From Sulfuritalea sp. (GTDB taxonomy: Bacteria > Pseudomonadota > Gammaproteobacteria > Burkholderiales > Rhodocyclaceae), in NCBI GenBank assembly GCA_016712985.1, contig JADJQA010000080.1, positions 1-54,335 on the forward strand: DNA of 54,335 nt. Reading direction: 5' to 3'. Numbering within the stretch: position 1 is the stretch's first letter; every line of letters starts with the position of its first letter. Positions 17,185-25,393 of this stretch are shown piece after piece. Under the pieces are notes generated by a model, which worked only from the letters and a program-made list of their open reading frames with translations, had not been told where the DNA came from and searched no databases. The translations under genes were made by a program, and so were the position numbers.

Positions 17185-18704
17185 CCGTAAAACGCTTCAT
17201 CGGCGCAACCGCGCGCGACTGCCTGCGTCGCGTGAAAGCCGAGCTCGGGCCTGACGCCGTAGTGATTTCCAACAAGCCGCTGGGCAGCGGCGTGGAGATC
17301 GTGGCCATGACGCCCGAGGGTCTTGATGCCATCTCGCGGCAGGCCGCGGGTCCGCGCGCCGAAACCCCGCGCGCCGCGACCGCCACCGCGCTGCCTTCGG
17401 GAACATCGTCGGCACCGAAGCCCAAGTCACCGGAGGACGACTACACCGTGACTCTGTCTTCTTCCGGCGCGCGCAAGGCGCCGGCATCGCGTCCCTGGAA
17501 TCCTTACGAGACGCCTGGCGCAGCCGAAGCCACTCGGGAGGCTGGCTCCCGCTCCGGGCCATTACCACCCCGTCCCGCCGCCGATACCGGCGTGGCGTCG
17601 GGCAAACAAGCCAACCCGGCGGGCAACTCCGGACGTGGCGAGGGGTTTGCCGCTGGGCGTGGGACTTCCGCCGCGACATTGCCGCGCGAGGCTGCGGCCT
17701 CGCCGCGTTCGGGCGGAGAACCGGCCCGGCAGCCCGCCGCCGAATCGCTGCCGGAGGCTGCCGAGTTGCGTGACGAAATGCGCATCATCAAGGGTCTGCT
17801 GGAACGTCAGCTCGCCGGGTTTGCCTGGGGAGACATGGCGCGCAACGCGCCGGTGCGCGCGTTCCTGCTGGGTGAAATGATCGCAGCCGGGTTCTCGGGT
17901 CAGCTTGCGCGCCGCCTGGCACAGGACATGCCCGAGGACATGAATCAGGAGGACGGACGCAAGTGGCTGCAGGCCGCCGTCAATCGCCGCCTGCGCACCC
18001 TGCCGGCAGAAGCGGATTTCATCGACCGCGGCGGTGTGTATGCCATTGTCGGGCCTACCGGCGTGGGCAAGACCACCACCACGGCGAAACTGGCCGCGCG
18101 CTGCGTGGTGCGCTACGGTGCCGATCGTCTCGCGCTGCTGACCACCGACGGGTACCGGATCGGCGCGCAGGAACAGTTGCGGATCTACGGCCGCATTCTT
18201 GGCGTGCCGGTCTTCGTGGTACGCGATGGCGAGGATCTGCGGCGCACGCTGGCCGATCTGCGCGACAAGCACATGGTGTTGATCGATACGGTCGGAATGA
18301 GCCAGCGTGACCGCATGGTGGCCGAGCAGGCGGCGATGCTGATGCGCTCGGGCGAGGTCAATCGCCTGTTGCTGCTCAACGCCGGTTGCCGCGGCGATAC
18401 CCTGGATGACGTGGTGCGTGCCTACTCCGGCGAAGACCTGGCGGGTTGCATAGTCACCAAGGTCGATGAAGCAACGGCGCTCGCTCCGGCGCTCGATTGT
18501 ATCGTGCGGCATGGCTTGACCCTGAGCTACGTTGCCAACGGCCAGCGCGTGCCCGAGGACCTGCATTTGCCCAATCGAGCCTATTTGCTGCATCGTGCCT
18601 TCAAGGTCGGTGCCGGCGAAACGGCGCACAGCCTGCATGGTGACGAAGTGGCCCTGGCGATGGCGCCGCGCAGTTCGCCGGCGCGGGGAGCTTCCTATGC
18701 TTGA
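17181..18704 (+). CDS. flhF: FlhF, SRP-type GTPase for flagellar placement
   Basis: A 507-residue SRP-GTPase that sets the polar site of flagellar assembly with FlhG. The N-terminus MTVKRFIGATARDCLRRVKA is typical. A long low-complexity Pro/Ala/Gly-rich B region (about 60-190) is followed by the NG domain. The P-loop GPTGVGKTTTTAKLA is at about residues 291-305, the G3 region DTVGMSQRD at about 370 and the TKVDEA specificity motif at about 428. The start overlaps the flhA stop by 4 bases, and the stop overlaps the flhG start by 8 bases. Presence of the FlhF/FlhG pair suggests polar flagella. Confidence 0.95.
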   Translation: MTVKRFIGATARDCLRRVKAELGPDAVVISNKPLGSGVEIVAMTPEGLDAISRQAAGPRAETPRAATATALPSGTSSAPKPKSPEDDYTVTLSSSGARKAPASRPWNPYETPGAAEATREAGSRSGPLPPRPAADTGVASGKQANPAGNSGRGEGFAAGRGTSAATLPREAAASPRSGGEPARQPAAESLPEAAELRDEMRIIKGLLERQLAGFAWGDMARNAPVRAFLLGEMIAAGFSGQLARRLAQDMPEDMNQEDGRKWLQAAVNRRLRTLPAEADFIDRGGVYAIVGPTGVGKTTTTAKLAARCVVRYGADRLALLTTDGYRIGAQEQLRIYGRILGVPVFVVRDGEDLRRTLADLRDKHMVLIDTVGMSQRDRMVAEQAAMLMRSGEVNRLLLLNAGCRGDTLDDVVRAYSGEDLAGCIVTKVDEATALAPALDCIVRHGLTLSYVANGQRVPEDLHLPNRAYLLHRAFKVGAGETAHSLHGDEVALAMAPRSSPARGASYA

Positions 18705-19545
18705 GGCGCCGTATCACGCCGCCGGGGATCAGGCCGCCGGACTGCGGCGACTGTTCGGCGAGCGGCCACCGCGAGTGATCGCGTTTGTTTCCGGTCGCGA
18801 GGCCTGCGGGCGCACTACCCTCCTGGTGCAGACTGCCGCGGCATTGGCGCAGGCGGGGCACGGTGTCGTGATCATCGACGAAAACCCGGCCCCCAACAAC
18901 GTATTCTCCGCCTTCGGCATGACAGCGCGCCATGACCTGATGGACTTGGTGCAAGGCCGCCGTTCGGCGCAACAGATCATGCAGCCCGCGGCGCCCCTGG
19001 TACGGGCCGTTGCGGCATCCCGCCTGGCCGCTGAACTGCTCGATCCGGACGCCGTTTCCGTCGCGTATCTGGACGCAGGTTTGCGGCAGCTTCAGCAGGG
19101 CGCTGCCTTCGTCCTGATCGATTGCGCCGCAAGGCGAGGCGGGCAGGTTTCTCCCCTTGCGCTGACGGCCAGGCATATCGCCGTGGTAGTAGCCGCCCAG
19201 GGCTCGGCGATTACCCACGCCTATGCGTTGATCAAGCGATTGGCGCGCGAGCGCGGGCGCGAAGACTTTCAGGTGGTTGTCACCCGCGCACGATCCGGGG
19301 AGGAAGCCCAAGCCATATTCGACACCCTCAGGCGCACCGCGCGCGAGCATCTCGGGGTTCGCCTCGACTATCTCGGCGGCTCCCGCGTGCCCGTGACCGA
19401 CCATCTGGCGGAGGCCCTGCAAAATCGGCTGCCTCTCGGTGCGGGGGATGTCGATGCCGGCGGATTCCTGCCTTTCGAGGTGCGCCGCGAGCCGTGCCGG
19501 AGCCTATCCGGACCCGCGCCGACGCGTTTGGAATCGGTGTTATAG
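18697..19545 (+). CDS. flhG: FlhG (FleN/YlxH), MinD-like ATPase regulating flagellar number
   Basis: A 282-residue MinD/ParA-fold protein in the usual position after flhF. The fold is visible: VIAFVSG then the nucleotide loop, VVIIDENPAPNN (switch I region), FVLIDCAARRGG (Walker B region) and AYALIKRLARERG. The expected deviant P-loop SGKGGVGKT reads SGREACGRTT here, so both signature lysines are arginine. I recall beta FlhG proteins with similar changes (SGCEAVGRT), so this may be a subfamily trait rather than a defect, but it raises doubt about classic ATP hydrolysis. The activator-binding N-terminal DQAAGLRRL segment is present. Confidence 0.9.
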   Translation: MLEAPYHAAGDQAAGLRRLFGERPPRVIAFVSGREACGRTTLLVQTAAALAQAGHGVVIIDENPAPNNVFSAFGMTARHDLMDLVQGRRSAQQIMQPAAPLVRAVAASRLAAELLDPDAVSVAYLDAGLRQLQQGAAFVLIDCAARRGGQVSPLALTARHIAVVVAAQGSAITHAYALIKRLARERGREDFQVVVTRARSGEEAQAIFDTLRRTAREHLGVRLDYLGGSRVPVTDHLAEALQNRLPLGAGDVDAGGFLPFEVRREPCRSLSGPAPTRLESVL

Positions 19546-19580
19546 TCGTTTCGTCTTAGACGGCAGAATCGACCGGATCG

Positions 19581-20408
19581 ATGTACACCGCGCAGGGCAT
19601 GCTCGCCAAGGAGCAGCTCGTTTCCAAATACGCTCCCCTCGTCAAGCGCGTCGCCTTCCATTTGATGGCGAAGCTGCCGGCCAGTGTCGAGGTCGACGAC
19701 CTGGTGCAGAACGGAATGATCGGTTTGCTCGATGCCCTGGGCCGCTACGAGGAGGTGCCCGGCGCCCAGTTTGAAACCTACGCCGTGCAACGGATACGCG
19801 GCGCCATGCTCGACGGCCTGCGTGAGAACGACTGGCAGCCGCGCGGCGCGCGGCGCGAGATGCGGCGTGTCGAGGCGGCGATCCATAAACTGGAGCACGA
19901 AAAGGGGCGCCAGCCCTCGGAAGGCGAACTCGCGGAAGAGCTCAAGCTGGGTCTGGCCGATTACCAGAAACTGCTGCTCGACGCGCGGGGCCATCAACTG
20001 GTGTATCTGGAGGACCTGGCCGACGCTCAGCGCGACGATTTTTTTGAGCGCCATGGCCTGACCGCGGGGCATGATCCGCTGGCCATGCTTGAGGAGGCGG
20101 GCACCCGCCAGGCCCTGGCGAGCGCCATCGAAACACTGCCGGAACGGGAAAAGATGATGATGGCCCTGTATTATGAAAAGGATCTGAACCTGCGGGAGAT
20201 AGGTGAAGTGATGGCGGTGACCGAATCGCGGGTATGCCAGTTGCACAGTCAGGCGATAGCGCGTTTGCGGGCCGCGATGGTCGGCGAGGGCAAGCCAATC
20301 AGCAAGCGTCGGCGTGGTCGCAAGCCGGCCGCCGGCGAGAGCCCGGATTCAGAGGCGACCGAGATCGGCGTTGTCGGGCTTGAGCGCGGCGACAGCGACC
20401 CGGGCTAA
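19581..20408 (+). CDS. fliA: FliA, sigma-28 factor
   Basis: A 275-residue flagellar sigma factor that directs RNA polymerase to late promoters. Region 2 includes LVKRVAFHLMAKLPASVEVD followed by DLVQNGMIGLLDALGRY and FETYAVQRIRGAMLDGLREN. Region 3 is at about 95-150. Region 4 has REKMMMALYYEKDLNLREIG followed by EVMAVTESRVCQLHSQAI. It extends about 35 residues beyond region 4 with a basic then acidic tail (KRRRGRKPAAG), longer than E. coli FliA. Its anti-sigma FlgM lies at 22503-22810. Confidence 0.95.
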   Translation: MYTAQGMLAKEQLVSKYAPLVKRVAFHLMAKLPASVEVDDLVQNGMIGLLDALGRYEEVPGAQFETYAVQRIRGAMLDGLRENDWQPRGARREMRRVEAAIHKLEHEKGRQPSEGELAEELKLGLADYQKLLLDARGHQLVYLEDLADAQRDDFFERHGLTAGHDPLAMLEEAGTRQALASAIETLPEREKMMMALYYEKDLNLREIGEVMAVTESRVCQLHSQAIARLRAAMVGEGKPISKRRRGRKPAAGESPDSEATEIGVVGLERGDSDPG

Positions 20409-20413
20409 ACAGC

Positions 20414-21153
20414 ATGGACAAGACCAGCGTAGTCGGGCTCGCACTCGGAGTCGCCACCATCGTCGTCGGCCAGGTGCTGGAGGGCGGGCATGTCGCGTCC
20501 CTGATTCAGCCCACAGCGATGCTGATTGTGTTCGGCGGAACCTGGGTGCGGTAATGCTGCAAAGCCCGTTGCCGGTGTTCATGGCGGGCCTTAAGATGGG
20601 TGCCTGGGTGTTTTTTCCGCCCGTGGTAGATCCGCGAAAACTGATCAGCGATCTCGGCCGCTGGAGTCAAATTGCCCGCAGGGAGGGTCTGCTGGCCCTT
20701 GAAGCGCAGCTCGTCACCGTCTCCGACCCGTTTGTCGTCAAGGGATTGCAGCTTCTGGTCGATGGCGCCGAACCCGAGCGCCTGCGCGAGGTGCTGGAAG
20801 TGGAAATCAGCGCCTACGAGGCCAAGCTGAAGCTGGCTTCCAAAATATGGGAGTCCGCCGGCGGCTATTCGCCGACCATCGGCATTCTCGGAGCCGTCAT
20901 GGGCTTGATCCATGTGATGGAAAACCTCACGGATCCGGCGAAGCTGGGTAGTGGAATCGCCGTGGCATTCGTCGCGACGATCTATGGGGTAGGCGCCGCC
21001 AACCTGGTTTTTCTCCCTGTCGCGAAGAAATTGCTGGCGAGTATCGGCCGCCTGGTCACTATTCGAGAGATGCTGGTCGACGGCCTGGTGGGCATTGCCA
21101 ATGGCGACAATCCGCGAATTGTCGAAAGCCGCCTCGGGGGATATTTCGCCTGA
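20414..21153 (+). CDS. motC: MotC, second MotA-like stator subunit (one frameshift)
   Basis: A MotA/TolQ/ExbB-type membrane protein, distinct from MotA at 4676. From ATG 20414 it reads MDKTSVVGLALGVATIVVGQ, then FGGT. A stop follows at about 20552 unless one base is added near 20542 (ACCTGGG), which gives FGGTLGAVMLQSPLPVFMAG and continues to 21153. Later features are GYSPTIGILGAVMGLIHVME and AVAFVATIYGVGAANLVFLP, the third and fourth helices. Its stop overlaps motD by one base (TGATGG). It begins only 5 bases after fliA, so it is in the same transcript. Confidence 0.9.
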
Positions 21154-21956
21154 TGGCGCGCTTTCACCGCCATCGTCGTCGCCGCCAGGACGATGAGCAC
21201 GAGAACCACGAACGCTGGCTGGTCTCCTACGCTGATTTCATCACCTTGCTGTTTGCCTTTTTTGTCGTGATGTACGCCCTCTCGTCAATCAATGAGGGCA
21301 AGTATCGCGTGATGTCAGATTCGATCAGTACGGCGTTCCGCAGCGTTTCTGGCGCTTCCTCGGGAGGCCAGATAGCCATCAACAGCAGTGTCGGCACGCC
21401 TCTCTCCATCGCCATTCCGACGAAGCGGCTGCCGCCACAGGTAAGATCGGATGCCGCGCAGGCCGCGAAGCGGGAGCGTCTGAAAAATGTCGCCAAGGAT
21501 CTCAACAAGGCGCTGGCCCCGCTGGTGGCCGAGGGCAAGGTCAAGGTTACGGAAGGCGCGCTGGGAATCACCGTGGACATCAATGCCAGCGTGCTGTTTG
21601 CTCCCGGCGATGCCCGTCTCGACCTGGGCGCTGTGCGGGCATTGGCCGCGGTTGCACAGATCCTGGCGCCGACCGACTTCCCCATCATCGTCGAAGGCCA
21701 CACCGATAACACGCCCATCAACACGGCGCAGTTCCCGTCGAACTGGGAGCTCTCGGGGATGCGCGCGTCGAGCGTGGTGCGCCTGTTCATCGAGACCGGA
21801 GTGGATGGACGGCGCCTGACGGCCACCGGTTTTGCCGACCAGCGGCCGCTGGCCGACAATGCCACCGCCGAAGGTCGTCAGCGCAACCGTCGGGTGGCGA
21901 TCACGATTGAATCGCGCAATCCGGACAATCTGGTGGAAGTCGAGATTCCCCCGTAG
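21153..21956 (+). CDS. motD: MotD, second MotB-like stator subunit
   Basis: A 267-residue protein with a basic N-terminus rich in His/Arg, one membrane helix (about residues 23-44) with the ion-binding Asp28 in SYADFITLLFAFF, and a periplasmic OmpA-like domain (about 140-260; VEGHTDNTPIN, GRQRNRRVAI). It pairs with MotC. Two stator sets, as in pseudomonads, usually serve swimming versus swarming or viscous conditions. The ion cannot be told reliably from sequence. Confidence 0.95.
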   Translation: MARFHRHRRRRQDDEHENHERWLVSYADFITLLFAFFVVMYALSSINEGKYRVMSDSISTAFRSVSGASSGGQIAINSSVGTPLSIAIPTKRLPPQVRSDAAQAAKRERLKNVAKDLNKALAPLVAEGKVKVTEGALGITVDINASVLFAPGDARLDLGAVRALAAVAQILAPTDFPIIVEGHTDNTPINTAQFPSNWELSGMRASSVVRLFIETGVDGRRLTATGFADQRPLADNATAEGRQRNRRVAITIESRNPDNLVEVEIPP

Positions 21957-21993
21957 CGGGTCGGCCACGCGCGACTCGCCATGGCGGCGAAAC

Positions 21994-22482
21994 TCAACCC
22001 GCGCCCAGGGAGCGCTTGCCGACTGCCAGGCTGCGTTGCTGGCCGTCCGCGCCGTAGATTGATTCGGCGCCACCGGACAGCAGCACCGACAGCGCTTCCC
22101 GATTCTGTTTGAGCAGCAGGTCGATCAGGCGGCCGTTGATCTCGTTGTCGTCGCGGGCCCGGGCGGCGAGTTTTTGCAGCTCGCTCCACCTGCCTCGTTC
22201 GACATCGAGATTCGGACGACTTGCCAGCCACGCTTCGACGCCGCAACGACCCGCGGGAAAGCCTTCGTGGGGCAGCAAGGCATCGCGCCGGGCTTCAAGC
22301 TGATGCAGTGTTCCGGCAAGCGAAGACTTCTCGGTCGATATATCCGGAAGGCGATCGGCATGGGCTCCGCTGAGAACTTTGCGTTCTTCCTCGAGCAAGG
22401 CACAAAAGCGTCTCAGCTCAACGAGTTCCCTGACCAGCAACTCGGACAGGGATTCGAGGGAGATCAACGCTTCTGTCGACAA
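21994..22482 (-). CDS. flgN: FlgN, chaperone for hook-filament junction proteins
   Basis: A 162-residue mostly helical cytoplasmic protein. The LVRELVELRRFCALLEEERK N-terminal helix, a central acidic segment and C-terminal NGRLIDLLLKQNREALSVL fit the FlgN family, which carries FlgK and FlgL to the export gate. It lies 20 bases after flgM on the same strand, the standard flgA-flgM-flgN order. It converges with motD, whose stop is 37 bases away. Confidence 0.88.
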   Translation of the reverse strand: MSTEALISLESLSELLVRELVELRRFCALLEEERKVLSGAHADRLPDISTEKSSLAGTLHQLEARRDALLPHEGFPAGRCGVEAWLASRPNLDVERGRWSELQKLAARARDDNEINGRLIDLLLKQNREALSVLLSGGAESIYGADGQQRSLAVGKRSLGAG

Positions 22483-22502
22483 TCAGGATGCCATCTTCAG
22501 CA

Positions 22503-22810
22503 TCACCTTGGTCGGCGATTCTGACCAAGCATTTCCCGGACGCTGCTGATCAGTCCGTCCGCGATCCGCTCGGGATTGATCTGGAACTTCCCTTCGCTGA
22601 TGGCCTGCCGGATCTCGGCGACTTTCTGTGAATTGAAAGCGGCTTCGGACCCCACTTACCGAATGGAAGGACGTCGAAACCACCGTGGCAGTCTGCCCCG
22701 GAATGTGGACCGGCGACCGGGCCTGTTGCCACGGGGCGAGCCCCGATCGCACGGGAACCCTCGGCACCTGGTCCGGGGCCGACGGATTTGCCTGAGTTAT
22801 CGATCTTCAT
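22503..22810 (-). CDS. flgM: FlgM, anti-sigma-28 factor (frameshifted)
   Basis: FlgM holds FliA inactive until it is exported through the finished hook. The N-terminus MKIDNSGKSVGPGPGAEGSR is typical, and the conserved sigma-binding C-terminus SEAAFNSQKVAEIRQAISEG with KFQINPERIADGL and SSVREMLG is present but in another frame. At least one frame change is needed near 22650, in a CCCC run of the plus strand. A second near 22690 would make the middle serine-rich, as in the family. Both ends are well conserved, so the gene is probably functional in the cell and the break is in the data. If real, loss of FlgM would leave late genes unchecked. Confidence 0.82.
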
Positions 22811-22848
22811 GGGAGGAGCTTCCGAGCTATTTGCGGCGTCTGCTGCTA

Positions 22849-22875
22849 TTTACGGCATATCTGCCAATAACTGTA
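22849..22875 (-). promoter_or_regulatory. Candidate sigma-28 promoter for flgM
   Basis: On the minus strand TACA (22875-22872), a 15-base spacer and GCCGTAAA (22856-22849) match the layout TAAA-N15-GCCGATAA with a few mismatches. It lies 38 bases upstream of the flgM start. A FliA promoter for flgM is usual, giving feedback control of the free sigma-28 level. Confidence 0.5.
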
Positions 22876-22918
22876 TGTTCCTTCGCACAATTCCTGTCTG
22901 GCGGGATTGTCAATGCAA

Positions 22919-23603
22919 TCAGAACTTTATCTCGATCGAGCCATCTGCGCGGACGACCCCGCTCAAGATCTGACCCGAGTTTAGCCGCACCTGCGAAGAC
23001 TTGTCCAACCACCGCGCTGGTGAGCGCGCGACCTTCGTTGGTGACCTGAAATCCGCTGCCGGTGCCGACGACCCGGACGCTTTGGCCCTGCTGCACCACC
23101 GTTGGCTGCCTCAGCATGTCGGCGCGCAACGGGCGTCCGGCGGCGAGCGAAGCGACCGCTGCGCGCCCGATGGCCTGCTCCTTGTCCATCAGTATTCCGT
23201 TCGGCAGATCCGATAGTTCGCCGAGTTCCCCGCGAACGTCGGCGTCGGTGAGCTTTTGACCCGCGCTGATCGGTCGTGCAGCGACAAGGTATTCCGCGAC
23301 GACGCGAATCTGTACCGGCACCCAAAGGCTCCAGGTTCCGCCGCGGCAGCGCACCAGGACCTGGGTCTTCCCCCACGGGCGCGCGCCACTCCCCATGGAT
23401 ACGTCAAAGCCTTCGCAGTCCCCGGCCAATCGGTCTGCATCGATGGTGCCGATGCTGTAGCTTGCGGTTCCCGGCAGCCCTTTGATCTGCGCGCGCAGGA
23501 AGTCGTCGACCGAGCGCCGGATTGCCGCGGAATCCGCGGCAAGAACGGGTCGACAAGGGGCGCTCAGCAGCACCAGCGCCAGAAAGCCAGGAAATAGTCG
23601 CAT
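22919..23603 (-). CDS. flgA: FlgA, P-ring assembly chaperone (one frameshift near the end)
   Basis: A periplasmic chaperone for the FlgI P-ring. ATG 23603 gives a signal peptide MRLFPGFLALVLLSAP; an in-frame ATG at 23639 would add 12 residues before it. SAF-type domain features follow: VVAARPISAGQKLTDADVR, IGRAAVASLAAGRPLRADML, VQQGQSVRVVG and NEGRALTSAVVGQ. Then the frame shifts at about 22997. Removing one base restores VRLNSGQILSGVVRADGSIE and IKF with a stop at 22919-22921. As written, the frame continues to 22827 with an unrelated tail. It is divergent from flgB. Confidence 0.88.
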
Positions 23604-23786
23604 AAGGACGAATTCAATCACGACGTCGATGGCGAGCATGCGCTCAACAGCATCTCAGTCTCCCCCCAATTCTGGATGAGCTTGTCTGCATGGCGGCGGC
23701 AAGTTTTGCCGACTGCCAGGCTTGGGTTGCCGCTTTTCGCCTGCCGGGGAAGCGTGCCCACGGGTTGTCGGGCCCTGAAAACGCGA

Positions 23787-23802
23787 TGGCACGGATGATG
23801 CA
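23787..23802 (+). promoter_or_regulatory. Sigma-54 promoter for the flgB operon
   Basis: TGGCACGGATGATGCA has GG at -24 and GC at -12 exactly 10 bases apart and matches TGGCAC-N5-TTGCA in all but one T. It is 41 bases before the flgB GTG start. FleR, encoded in this window, is the likely activator. Confidence 0.75.
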
Positions 23803-23842
23803 TTGCCGATCGTATCAAAACTCGCGATCCTCACCCGTTGCC

Positions 23843-24262
23843 GTGATAGACAGAATCGATGCCCTTCTGCAGGTAAAGCGCACGGCGCTCGATTTGCGCG
23901 CCTATCGCCAGGAACTGCTCGCATCAAACATCGCCAACGCGGATACACCGAACTTCAAGGCGCGGGACATCGATTTCAAGGCCGCTCTCGCCGGGGCGCT
24001 CTCCTCTCGTCCGGAAGCGGTTCCGGGCCTGGCCAGAACCTCTGCGGGTCATCTGGGTAGCGAAACGGGCGGCGAAGCCACACAGGCTTTTGGCGCCGCT
24101 GTCAAATATCGCACCGAGTTTCAGCCCAGCGCTGATGGCAACACGGTCAACATGGATGTCGAACGCGCCGCCTTTGCCGAGAACGCAGCGCAGATGGAAG
24201 CCATGCTGGCATTCATTCGCAGCGATCTGAGCACCCTGCAGACCGCCATCACGAGCCAGTAA
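23843..24262 (+). CDS. flgB: FlgB, proximal rod protein
   Basis: A 139-residue rod protein between the MS ring (via FliE) and the distal rod. The start is set at GTG 23843, which gives MIDRIDALLQVKRTALDLRA; in-frame ATG codons upstream lie over or before the sigma-54 site. The rod/hook N-terminal signature ASNIANADTPNFKARDIDF is present, and the C-terminal helix AENAAQMEAMLAFIRSDL closes the D0 coiled coil. No clear ribosome site is seen. It is the first gene of the flg operon; flgC follows after 12 bases. Confidence 0.93.
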   Translation: MIDRIDALLQVKRTALDLRAYRQELLASNIANADTPNFKARDIDFKAALAGALSSRPEAVPGLARTSAGHLGSETGGEATQAFGAAVKYRTEFQPSADGNTVNMDVERAAFAENAAQMEAMLAFIRSDLSTLQTAITSQ

Positions 24263-24274
24263 GCCGAGAGAGCC

Positions 24275-24676
24275 ATGAGCCTGTCCAACATTTTTTCGAT
24301 TGCCGGGTCGGCGCTCACCGCGCAGTCGGCTCGCCTCAATGCGGTGGCCAGCAATCTGGCCAATGCCGACAGCCTGGTGGGCGCCGATGGGCAGCCCTAC
24401 CGTGCCAAGCAGGTGGTGTTCCGGGCAACGACCGTGGAAGGCGGCGGCATCGGAGTGCGGGTCACCGATGTCGTCGAGAGCGCGGCGCCGTTGCGCATGA
24501 TGTACGACCCGGCGAACCCGGCAGCCAACGTGCGGGGCTATGTCGAAATGCCAAACGTGAATGTGGTCGACGAGATGGTCAACATGATCTCCGCCTCGCG
24601 CTCCTACCAGAACAATGCCGAGGTAATGAATACCGCCAAGTCCCTGATGCAGAAGACGCTGGCGATCGGGCAATAG
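24275..24676 (+). CDS. flgC: FlgC, proximal rod protein
   Basis: A 133-residue rod subunit. The N-terminal helix SNIFSIAGSALTAQSARLNA precedes VASNLANADS. The C-terminal signature VRGYVEMPNVNVVDEMVNMI, then SASRSYQNNAEVMNTAKSLM, matches FlgC closely, and the length is normal. It is exported without a cleaved signal through the flagellar type III apparatus. Confidence 0.96.
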   Translation: MSLSNIFSIAGSALTAQSARLNAVASNLANADSLVGADGQPYRAKQVVFRATTVEGGGIGVRVTDVVESAAPLRMMYDPANPAANVRGYVEMPNVNVVDEMVNMISASRSYQNNAEVMNTAKSLMQKTLAIGQ

Positions 24677-24696
24677 GCTGTTGAAGGGACCATGAA

Positions 24697-25380
24697 ATGA
24701 CGACTACCGCAACTTCCGCACTCTCGGGCAGCGCCCAATCGCTGATCGACTCGGTCAATGGCAACGCGAAAGCGAAGACCGCGAATACCGCGGCGGATAC
24801 ACAAGACCGGTTTCTAAAGCTGTTGACCGCGCAGTTGAAGAACCAGGATCCCCTGAATCCGATGGACAACGCACAACTGACCTCGCAACTGGCGCAGATC
24901 AGCACTGTCGATGGCATCGAGAGGCTTAACGCCACCTTGCAAAAACTGCTGTCGAACAACGTCGATGGCGAGGCCCTGCAGGCGGCCGCACTGGTGGGAC
25001 GTCAAGTGATGGTGGAGGGTAGCGGACTGACGCTGACGAGCAGCGGTGCCGTGGGCGGTCTGGAACTCGCGGCAGCGGCGGACCAGGTGCTTCTGACCAT
25101 CAAGGACGCCAACGGCCTGACGATCAAGACGCTGGACCTCGGAAATCTGGGAGCCGGAGCGCACAACTTCGCCTGGGACGGCAAGGCCGATTCAGGGGCA
25201 CAAGCGGTGAATGGCGCCTACAGCATTTCGGTGGCCGCCCGACGAGGTAGTGAGAAGGTCGAGGCCTTGCCCCTTCAGCTTGTCGGAGTGGTGAGTGTCA
25301 GCCGCAGCACCCAGGGCGTGACCCTTGATCTCGGAAAACTCGGGCTGGCAACAATGAGCGACATCAGACAGATATTCTGA
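24697..25380 (+). CDS. flgD: FlgD, hook cap (hook assembly scaffold)
   Basis: A 227-residue cap that helps FlgE polymerise and is lost when the hook is complete. The N-terminal export and assembly region contains FLKLLTAQLKNQDPLNPMDN followed by AQLTSQLAQISTVDGIERLN, the hallmark of FlgD. A Tudor/Fn3-like half with GRQVMVEGSGL and LGAGAHNFAWDGK follows, ending SRSTQGVTLDLG. It sits between flgC (20 bases) and flgE (13 bases). Confidence 0.96.
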   Translation: MTTTATSALSGSAQSLIDSVNGNAKAKTANTAADTQDRFLKLLTAQLKNQDPLNPMDNAQLTSQLAQISTVDGIERLNATLQKLLSNNVDGEALQAAALVGRQVMVEGSGLTLTSSGAVGGLELAAAADQVLLTIKDANGLTIKTLDLGNLGAGAHNFAWDGKADSGAQAVNGAYSISVAARRGSEKVEALPLQLVGVVSVSRSTQGVTLDLGKLGLATMSDIRQIF

Positions 25381-25393
25381 GAAGGAGAACAAC

